From assembly GCA_028343615.1 (NCBI GenBank), contig JAOLZA010000007.1:1-58998 (forward strand): a DNA stretch of 58,998 nt. Reading direction: 5' to 3'. The notes below the pieces were generated by a model that saw nothing but the letters and a program-made list of their open reading frames with translations, ran no database searches and was not told the DNA's origin. The DNA is from Verrucomicrobiota bacterium. Lineage in GTDB: Bacteria > Verrucomicrobiota > Verrucomicrobiia > Limisphaerales > UBA1100. The position numbers were made by a program, and so were the translations under genes. Of the stretch, positions 52,594-58,998 are shown one piece after another; position 1 is the stretch's first letter; the number at the start of each line of letters is the position of its first letter.

Positions 52594-54081
52594 CTACTTC
52601 GCCCACATTGCGTTGATGAGTTCCACCGTGCGGTTCACCAGCACGTCGCCGCCCTCGGGGCCGACGAGGTTACTTTGGATGATGGCGCTGTAGCCGCCGC
52701 CGGTCGCGGCCTTCAAAGTGGGTAGATACCAACCGGAGGAGCAGGCGAGTTGTACGATGAAAGTCTGTGGCGCTTTGCAGAGCGTTTTCATGCGCATTCC
52801 AAAATCGAGGAACAGCTCGAAAGGATTGGTCGCCACCGCCACGTCGCCGAGGCGCAGCACGTGCAGTTCCATTTCAAACTTCGGGTGAGTCTTTTGTTCG
52901 TTGAATCGGTCGAGGACGTGTTGGTTCCAGCGACGGTGCGACTCCTCGGCACTGGTGCGTTTGTCTGCAGGTTTGGCCAGTACGCTGTCGACCTTTGCCT
53001 GCGCCCATTCCTTTTCCGAGCGCGTCACCAGCCGACGCGGCAGCTTGAGCGTCTCGACATGATGGCCGAATGGCACCTCGGTACGGATGTCTTTTTTCAC
53101 GGCGGGCAGCGCGATGTCCACGGCGTTCACGATGCGCCGGGCAATCACTTCGTCCGCAGCGAGATCGCCGCGCAGTTTGCGCATGCGGGATTCAGCAACT
53201 TTTCGGTATTGCACGTGCGGCGATTGGTCGCCGGCCGCGCCACACCATGGTAGCACGAATACGTTGGGTCCGTGTCGCTTTTTCATTTCTATCCGCACCT
53301 TGCCCCAGTAATCGCTGGAAAGGTAACGGGCCGATTCGCGCACTTGCGAGGGGCAGGCGACATTTAGCACGCAGCCGGTCAGTTCTTTTTTTGTGTTCCA
53401 GAAAAAGAGCATTTCAATCCCCGTATCCTCGGAGCCTTCCACGCTGAGAAAGTCAGGGGTTTTGTTGCTGCCGTACATCTTCGCCGTGCCGCCGCCGAAG
53501 GGCGGTTGACCCTGCGCGGTGCGGTACACCATGCGGCGGTTGGAACCCACAACCGCGTGGCCAAGGCCCCAACTGACACCGCCGGGTGCGCGGTTTGTCC
53601 ACGCCGACTCGATGGCCACCGCGATTTTCTTGAGCATGAAATCCACGTAAGCCGGCGGCTTCATCACACCTTTATCGTCCACGGTGTACCAGCCGATGGC
53701 GCGCGTGACCGGACCGGAATGCGTGTGGGTGGCGTTGAGGAAAAGTTTTTTCGGGTCAAATCCAGACAGCCGGCCCGCGAGCATTTCACGCAAACGCGGC
53801 TGAATGTGGTCGGCGATGAGCACCAAATCACACGAAACCATGATGGCCTGTTCGAGCGACTGTTCGCCTTTGCGCGTTTCAATCGCCAACACCGTGGCGG
53901 TACAAGGCGACTCCACTCGCTCGGAAATGCGTTTGTGAAATTGACCTGCCAAGGCGACGGGTTGCTCCGGTGTGATGCTGGTTATCGCCCAGCCGATATG
54001 AATTTGACCGGTTGGTGGTGTAGCGAAGGAGGTTGCGGCCGGGGTGAGGATAAATAGGAGAAGCAGGATGCAGTTTTTCAT
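52594..54081 (-). CDS. Secreted neutral/alkaline ceramidase-family protein
   Basis: A 495-residue protein with a signal peptide (MKNCILLLLFILTPAATSFA). IGWAITSITPEQPVALAG at the N-terminus and the zinc-site block LNATHTHSGP (about 114-123) are diagnostic for neutral ceramidases; LPWCGAAGDQSPH, where the nucleophile Ser lies in family members, follows. FELFLDFGMRMK and LACSSGWYLPT fit the later ceramidase blocks. The family hydrolyses N-acyl sphingosines, but PVC-bacterial members are numerous and mostly untested, so an amidohydrolase acting on other N-acyl compounds is possible. It is divergent from the HEAT-sulfatase gene with 63 bases between. Confidence 0.9.
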   Translation of the reverse strand: MKNCILLLLFILTPAATSFATPPTGQIHIGWAITSITPEQPVALAGQFHKRISERVESPCTATVLAIETRKGEQSLEQAIMVSCDLVLIADHIQPRLREMLAGRLSGFDPKKLFLNATHTHSGPVTRAIGWYTVDDKGVMKPPAYVDFMLKKIAVAIESAWTNRAPGGVSWGLGHAVVGSNRRMVYRTAQGQPPFGGGTAKMYGSNKTPDFLSVEGSEDTGIEMLFFWNTKKELTGCVLNVACPSQVRESARYLSSDYWGKVRIEMKKRHGPNVFVLPWCGAAGDQSPHVQYRKVAESRMRKLRGDLAADEVIARRIVNAVDIALPAVKKDIRTEVPFGHHVETLKLPRRLVTRSEKEWAQAKVDSVLAKPADKRTSAEESHRRWNQHVLDRFNEQKTHPKFEMELHVLRLGDVAVATNPFELFLDFGMRMKTLCKAPQTFIVQLACSSGWYLPTLKAATGGGYSAIIQSNLVGPEGGDVLVNRTVELINAMWAK

Positions 54082-54144
54082 AATGAAAGCGTGCGGCTAT
54101 TTTAGGGTTGGCCAGTGAATGAGCAAATCAAATACCCTCAACGC

Positions 54145-55980
54145 ATGCGAATTCATATTTGGATGCTGGCGGTTTGTCTAATACTGGCGGGCGCTTTGAA
54201 GGCGACTAACCGGCCGAATATTCTCTGGCTCTCGGCGGAGGACATCAACCCGCACCTAGGTTGCTACGGCGATGCGAATGCCATTACGCCGCATCTTGAC
54301 AAACTTGCAACCGAAGGCACCCGCTATACACACGCATTTACTACGGCTGGTGTGTGCGCGCCGTGCCGCTCGGGTATCATCACCGGCATGTACCAAACCA
54401 CGCTCGGCACACATCACATGCGCTGCAAAGCGGTGTTGCCCGAATACATTAAACCCTTCCCGATGTACTTGCGCGAGGCGGGGTATTATTGCACGAACAA
54501 TTCCAAGACGGATTATCAGTTTCGGCATCCCAAAGAAACTTGGGATTTTTCCGGCCGTAAAGGGCATTGGCGCAATCGGAAAAAGGGGCAGCCGTTTTTT
54601 GCAGTGTTCAACTTCACAGGATGCCACGAAAGCGGAATCGCGAGTGAGGCAAAATACAAATCAGTTACAGCCGACCTCAAACCCTCACAACGGCAGGATG
54701 CCAAAAAACTTAAGCTGCCTCCGTACTATCCGGACACACCAATCGTGCGCGAGGATTGGAAGCGTAATTACGAGCTTATCACCGCCATGGACGCGTGGGC
54801 GGGCGACCTCATCGCGCAGCTCAAGGCGGATGGCCTTTACGAAAACACGATCATTTTTTTCTGGAGCGATCACGGCGTCGGCCTGCCGCGCGCGAAACGT
54901 TGGCTGTACGATTCGGGCACGCGTGTTCCACTCATCGTGCGGATGCCGAAGTCGGCGGGCTTGAAAGCGGGTGTGAACAATCGGCTGGTGAGTTCGATTG
55001 ATTTTGGTCCCACGGTTTTGAATTTAGCCGGACTGGAAATTCCCAAGCACATGCAGGGCCGCAGCTTCATTGGTGGTACGTCGCGTAAGTTCGTATTCGG
55101 CGCGCGCGATCGCATGGATGAACGTTACGATATCATCCGCAGTGTGCGCGGCTCGCGTTATCGGTACATCCGAAATTACGAGCCGCTCAAGACCTACTAT
55201 CAATATATGAACACGCCGGAAAAAGGCGCGACGATGCGGGAAATTCGCCGCGTGGCCGATGCGGGGAAATTGCCGCCGGCAGCCAAACTTTTCATAGCCC
55301 CCACCAAGCCCATGGAGGAATTGTACGATTTGGAAGCCGACCCGTACGAAATTCACAACCTCGCCGGCGAGCGCAAACACGCCGCCAAGTTGAAAGAACT
55401 GCGCACTGCCCATTCGGATTGGGTGAAGCGCACGGGTGACCTCGGCCTCTTGCCCGAAGCGGAAATTGAGATTCGCGAAAAGGTCGCCGGTGCGCGCTAC
55501 AATATCCTCAAAGGCAAAAGCAAACTGAACGCCCAACTTGGCAATGCCGCCGCAATGGCATCCTCCGGCGTGTACGCGCTGCCGGCGATGATACAAGCGA
55601 TGGAGCATCCGGACGCCGCTGTGCGTTATTGGGGCGCTACCGGCGTGGGCAACATCGGCCCGCAAGCGATCAACGCGAAGCGACCAATGATGGATGCGTT
55701 GAAAGACAAATCCCCCAGCGTTCGCATCGCCGCCGCGCGGGCCTTGGCCAAGCTAGGTGAATCGAAGCTGGCGTTGTCCGTGCTGGAAGCGGAACTGCAA
55801 AGCGAGCACCAATGGGGTCGACTCGCGGCGGCCATCGTACTAGACGAAATGGACGCCCAAGCCAAGCCCGCGATCCCCGCACTGAAAAGGGCGCTAAAAA
55901 ATCAGCCTAACAAATACATCGTCCGCGTGGCTAACCGCGCGCTCAACGAATTGCAGGGGACGAAAAACGTGGTGCCGTGA
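54145..55980 (+). CDS. Secreted sulfatase with C-terminal HEAT-like repeats
   Basis: From the ATG at 54145 it has 611 residues with a signal (MRIHIWMLAVCLILAGALKA); the GTG at 54115 would add ten residues before it. The metal start is the variant NILWLSAEDINPHLGCYG, and the formylglycine motif is C-A-P-C-R (Cys71), with Cys at the fourth position where Ser or Thr is usual. IIFFWSDHGVGLPRAKRWLYDSG carries later ligands. Residues about 480-605 form three or four HEAT-like helical repeats (AMEHPDAAVRYWGATGVGNIG, ALKDKSPSVRIAAARALAKLG, LQSEHQWGRLAAAIVLDEMD). Those may dock partners. It is followed by the ThuA gene after 49 bases. Confidence 0.93.
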   Translation: MRIHIWMLAVCLILAGALKATNRPNILWLSAEDINPHLGCYGDANAITPHLDKLATEGTRYTHAFTTAGVCAPCRSGIITGMYQTTLGTHHMRCKAVLPEYIKPFPMYLREAGYYCTNNSKTDYQFRHPKETWDFSGRKGHWRNRKKGQPFFAVFNFTGCHESGIASEAKYKSVTADLKPSQRQDAKKLKLPPYYPDTPIVREDWKRNYELITAMDAWAGDLIAQLKADGLYENTIIFFWSDHGVGLPRAKRWLYDSGTRVPLIVRMPKSAGLKAGVNNRLVSSIDFGPTVLNLAGLEIPKHMQGRSFIGGTSRKFVFGARDRMDERYDIIRSVRGSRYRYIRNYEPLKTYYQYMNTPEKGATMREIRRVADAGKLPPAAKLFIAPTKPMEELYDLEADPYEIHNLAGERKHAAKLKELRTAHSDWVKRTGDLGLLPEAEIEIREKVAGARYNILKGKSKLNAQLGNAAAMASSGVYALPAMIQAMEHPDAAVRYWGATGVGNIGPQAINAKRPMMDALKDKSPSVRIAAARALAKLGESKLALSVLEAELQSEHQWGRLAAAIVLDEMDAQAKPAIPALKRALKNQPNKYIVRVANRALNELQGTKNVVP

Positions 55981-56029
55981 TGGGCGTTGACGACAGAGTT
56001 TTTCATCCATAGATTGCTCTAAATTGACT

Positions 56030-56806
56030 ATGAAAAAAACCATTCTTTCTCTCCTGTTGCTGGCGTTGCCCTTGGGTGCGGCGGAGCCGATTAAGGCGCT
56101 GCTCATTACGGGCGGGTGCTGCCACGATTACACGAAGCAAAAGCTCATCATCAGCCAGGGTATCAGTAAACGTGCGAACGTGGACTGGACAATTATGCAT
56201 GAGGGCGGAACAGGGCGCACGCATCGGATTTCAATTTATAAAAAGAAAGATTGGATCAAGGATTTTGATGTGGTGGTGCACAACGAATGTTTTGGAGCAA
56301 TTGGAGACAAGGCGTTTGTTGAATCACTGGCTACGGCCCATCGCGATTCCGGTGTGCCGGCGGTGTTGCTGCATTGCACGATGCACAGCTACCGTGCAGC
56401 GGATAAGTTGACCGATGAATGGCGTAAACTATTGGGCGTGACCACCGTGCGGCATCAACAGCACGTGGCGGTTGAGATTAAAAACATGGAGCCCAAGCAC
56501 CCCATTATGCAGGGCTTTGGTAAAAGCTGGAAGACACCGGCTGGTGAACTTTATGAAATCGTAAAAATATGGCCGCACACCACCGTGCTCGGCCAAGCGC
56601 ACGGCGTGCGCACCAAGAAAGATCATCCGTGCATTTGGGTGAACCAATACGGCAAAGCCCGCGTGTTCGGCACCACCATCGGCCATCACAACGAAACAAT
56701 GGAAACCGAAACCTACCTCGGCTATCTCACCCGTGGTCTCCTGTGGGCGTGCGACAAGCTTGATGAAAACGGCAAACCCGCAGATGGCTACGGCCCGCGC
56801 AAGTAG
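56030..56806 (+). CDS. Secreted ThuA-domain protein
   Basis: The ATG at 56030 starts a signal peptide (MKKTILSLLLLALPLGAA) and gives 258 residues. A glutamine-amidotransferase-like fold follows: IKALLITGGCCHDYTKQKLIISQGI, VVVHNECFGAIGD, VPAVLLHCTMHSYR, and WVNQYGKARVFGTTIGHHNETM. The family ThuA is linked to trehalose or other sugar utilisation in rhizobia, and in PVC bacteria it accompanies oxidoreductases and sugar degradation genes; the activity is unknown. It probably shares a transcript with the HEAT-sulfatase gene. The conserved Cys/His pattern (TGGCCHDY, HHNE) is intact. Confidence 0.92.
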   Translation: MKKTILSLLLLALPLGAAEPIKALLITGGCCHDYTKQKLIISQGISKRANVDWTIMHEGGTGRTHRISIYKKKDWIKDFDVVVHNECFGAIGDKAFVESLATAHRDSGVPAVLLHCTMHSYRAADKLTDEWRKLLGVTTVRHQQHVAVEIKNMEPKHPIMQGFGKSWKTPAGELYEIVKIWPHTTVLGQAHGVRTKKDHPCIWVNQYGKARVFGTTIGHHNETMETETYLGYLTRGLLWACDKLDENGKPADGYGPRK

Positions 56807-56918
56807 GGTTTTGGTTTGACTTTTTGGCGATTTTGTAATAATGCAAACTGCTTAAGGAGTTGGGCCGCGTTACTTGTTTGTCAACGAGGGTCTTCCTATG
56901 CAATCTAAGGATACTATT

Positions 56919-58997
56919 ATGAGTGAAGAAAAAAATCGTATGCGATTATTGTGGGCCGGTTTTATGGCCATTTTAGCTGCCGGCGTAGGCTTTGGTATAC
57001 GTGGTGGCATCTTTGATAACTGGGGAGTTGAATTTGGGTTCTCCGCGGCCCAATTGGGTGCCATCGGTGGTGCTGGATTCACTGGATTTTGTTTTGGTAT
57101 CATCGTTGGTGGATTCCTGACAGATAAGCTAGGATATGGTAAGCTCGTGTTCGCTGCATTTGCACTTCATGTGTTGTCTGCTTTTGTGACTTTTATGCCA
57201 AATGAAACGATGGTCGCCGGAACGGTTTATTGGTACCTATTCGCTGGTATGTTTATTTTTGCGTGTGCCAACGGTGTTTTGGAAGCGGTAGCAAACCCAT
57301 TGGTCGCCACACTCTTTCCCGAAAAACGGACACACTATCTGAATATTCTGCATGCAAGTTGGCCGGCTGGCCTGGTGTTGGGTGGTCTATGTGGTTGGTT
57401 TTTGGATGACAAAATGGAGGTGCCTTGGAAATATCAATTGGCTCTATATTTGATTCCCACGGTTATCTATGGATTGATGTTCTATGGGCAGAAATATCCT
57501 AAATCTGAAGCTTCTGAGAAAGGTCTTGGAATTGGCGAAATGTTCCGTGATGTGGGTGTTTTAGGAGCATTAGTGGTTGCATATCTTCTTGTGCTTTTCT
57601 TCAACACTTTACCATTTTTTGATCCGGCAAGTTCATGGGTGGCCGGAGTCAGTTTGGTTGTAGTCGCTGGTGTGATGACAAGGCGGCAAACGGAGGTGCC
57701 TCTCCAGTCGTGGCTATTACTTCTAATGTGTACCTTGGTTGCAGTTTTTGCCCAGATGGGTCTTAATTTGCCTGATTTTGGAACTCTTTTATTGGCCGGT
57801 GGTCTTCTTCTAGCATTGGGAGTGAGCATGAAATGGGCAGTAGGAGCATTCCTGCTTTTTGTCCTCTTCATTACGCACGCACTCGTAGGAGCGGTTGAAC
57901 TTGGGACGGATGGATGGATTCAAAATATCACGGGTAATATTCTGTCCTCCAGTGAAGGCAAGTGGTTATTTGTAATTACATCAATGGTAATGTTTTGCCT
58001 TCGTTTCTGTGCTGGTTGGATTGAGGACAAATTGGGACTATCTCCGATAAGCATTCTTTTGGTAAGTGCCATAGCGGCTTGCATTGGGCTCAATTTGGCG
58101 AGCGGGATACAAACGTTTGCTGGAGCGATGCTGGCCTTGCTTGTTTATGGTGTTGGCAAGACATTCTTCTGGCCTACCATGTTGGCAGTCGCGTCCGATC
58201 GTTATCCACGAACGGGAGCGATTGCTATAAGCATCATGGGAGGAATTGGGATGCTGTCAGCTGGACTCATTGGTTCTCCCGGGTTGGGGTATGCAAAAGA
58301 TCGATTCTCAGGCGAGGCATTAAAAGCTGAAAGCGAGGAGACTTATGCAGAGTATAAAAATCAAAGCACCTCTAAATTTCTCTTTTTTAACGAATCCAAT
58401 GGGCTAGATGCTCAAAAACTAGGAGCAATTCAGGGAACCTTAAAAACGGCACGGGCAATACTTCCAAAAGGAGGATACGAAAAAGAGTCTAAAAAACTAA
58501 AAGATAAACTTAATAAGACGAAATCCGAACTTAAGAATTTGGAAAAGGAAGGTGAAAGTCTCAATAAGAAAAATGAGCAACTCACAAAAAAAACAGAGGA
58601 AACCAAAGAGTGGGATGCTGGTTATGATGACTTACGTAAGCAGTTTTTGGACAACAAGGAGGCTGTCGCAACAAATGTGAAGGACTCCGAAAAAGCTGTC
58701 GAAAATAAGAAAAGCGCACAAAAGGGAATCGATGACTTGGATAAAATAAAAGAACTTCTAATAAAAGCTGAAGTTTTTAAGAAGGGAGGGAATTCTAATA
58801 AAAAAGCTGCGTTGGCTGCGTTGTCACCCAAAGAAAGGATGGCGCACCGTGCGAGTATCGATGGCGATCGCAAAACATTGAAGGCGGACTCATGGATCCC
58901 TGCTATAATGGCGGTGATATACTTGTTGATGCTCCTCTACTTCAAATCCATCGGCGGCTACAAACCGGTGACGATTGATCGCAAGGTTGAAGAGTAA
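56919..58997 (+). CDS. MFS permease with large coiled-coil insertion
   Basis: Up to 707 residues exist in frame; the ATG at 56919 (692 residues) is the most natural start, with the ATG at 56898 possible. The first 470 residues have about 12 hydrophobic helices in the pattern of FucP-like sugar permeases ([67 protein letters not shown]). A 180-residue soluble, Lys/Glu-rich segment follows (about 477-657), with coiled-coil heptads in its middle. A final helix ([22 protein letters not shown]) returns to the membrane. The A-rich coil is compositionally unlike the neighbours. Likely a sugar uptake permease serving the glycan theme. Confidence 0.88.
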   Translation: MSEEKNRMRLLWAGFMAILAAGVGFGIRGGIFDNWGVEFGFSAAQLGAIGGAGFTGFCFGIIVGGFLTDKLGYGKLVFAAFALHVLSAFVTFMPNETMVAGTVYWYLFAGMFIFACANGVLEAVANPLVATLFPEKRTHYLNILHASWPAGLVLGGLCGWFLDDKMEVPWKYQLALYLIPTVIYGLMFYGQKYPKSEASEKGLGIGEMFRDVGVLGALVVAYLLVLFFNTLPFFDPASSWVAGVSLVVVAGVMTRRQTEVPLQSWLLLLMCTLVAVFAQMGLNLPDFGTLLLAGGLLLALGVSMKWAVGAFLLFVLFITHALVGAVELGTDGWIQNITGNILSSSEGKWLFVITSMVMFCLRFCAGWIEDKLGLSPISILLVSAIAACIGLNLASGIQTFAGAMLALLVYGVGKTFFWPTMLAVASDRYPRTGAIAISIMGGIGMLSAGLIGSPGLGYAKDRFSGEALKAESEETYAEYKNQSTSKFLFFNESNGLDAQKLGAIQGTLKTARAILPKGGYEKESKKLKDKLNKTKSELKNLEKEGESLNKKNEQLTKKTEETKEWDAGYDDLRKQFLDNKEAVATNVKDSEKAVENKKSAQKGIDDLDKIKELLIKAEVFKKGGNSNKKAALAALSPKERMAHRASIDGDRKTLKADSWIPAIMAVIYLLMLLYFKSIGGYKPVTIDRKVEE

Positions 58998-58998
58998 C

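Noticed and set aside
1-58998. CRISPR arrays, insertion sequences, prophage or integrase genes
   Set aside because: No regularly spaced direct repeats, transposase-like frames or attachment-site pairs were found by eye on either strand.

Overview
This window looks like chromosome from a heterotrophic bacterium of the Planctomycetota-Verrucomicrobiota-Lentisphaerota group, most likely a marine or aquatic Verrucomicrobiota. The reasons are the adjacent PSCyt1/PSCyt2/PSD1 cytochrome and Tat-exported DUF1501 proteins, eight S1-type formylglycine sulfatases in 59 kb, ThuA-, NHL- and ceramidase-family secreted proteins, a tripeptidyl-peptidase II-like lipoprotein, and the rarity of clear Shine-Dalgarno sequences. 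The phylum call is an inference from gene content only. No insertion sequence, integrase, phage gene, rRNA or CRISPR array was seen.

Layout. 1-10 kb: the end of a sulfatase gene, class II fructose-bisphosphate aldolase, a giant TPP II-like protease, an MscS channel, a PDZ protein and a lactonase-type propeller gene split by a +1 shift in a G9 tract. 10-19 kb: a PAS-AraC regulator divergent from the PSD1 cytochrome/DUF1501 pair, an MFS protein, a zinc dehydrogenase and an unknown secreted protein. 19-24.5 kb: a tight run of sulfatase, PIG-L deacetylase, two secreted alpha/beta-hydrolases and an L,D-transpeptidase-like protein. 24.5-32.4 kb: rhomboid, DegT-type aminotransferase, a small lipoprotein, an SDR, an NHL protein, uronate isomerase, a shortened SPFH protein and three small membrane proteins. 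32.4-41.8 kb: IlvD/Edd-type sugar-acid dehydratase, a DapA-type aldolase/dehydratase, and four successive sulfatase genes, the last three joined by 4-base overlaps.

41.8-47.4 kb, minus strand: a complete selenocysteine cassette, in transcription order a selenoprotein W-like gene with an in-frame UGA, tRNA-Sec (anticodon UCA), selD, selA, a transglutaminase-like gene and selB. The selenoprotein (47138-47365) is invisible to standard gene calling because UGA is codon 11; reading it as Sec gives a 75-residue Rdx/SelW protein with a C-A-A-U redox motif. This is the most notable content of the window: it holds both the Sec-inserting machinery and a client.

47.4-59 kb: a sulfatase with a C-terminal lectin-like domain, a glycine-zipper lipoprotein, a Tat-exported TIM-barrel protein, sialate O-acetylesterase, neutral ceramidase, a sulfatase with HEAT-like repeats, a ThuA protein and an MFS permease carrying a large coiled-coil insertion.

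Taken together, most of the window fits a surface and periplasmic system that removes sulfate and acyl groups from algal or animal glycans and feeds uronates and sugar acids into central metabolism. No sulfatase-maturating enzyme (anSME or FGE) and no glycoside hydrolase is present, so those steps must be encoded elsewhere.
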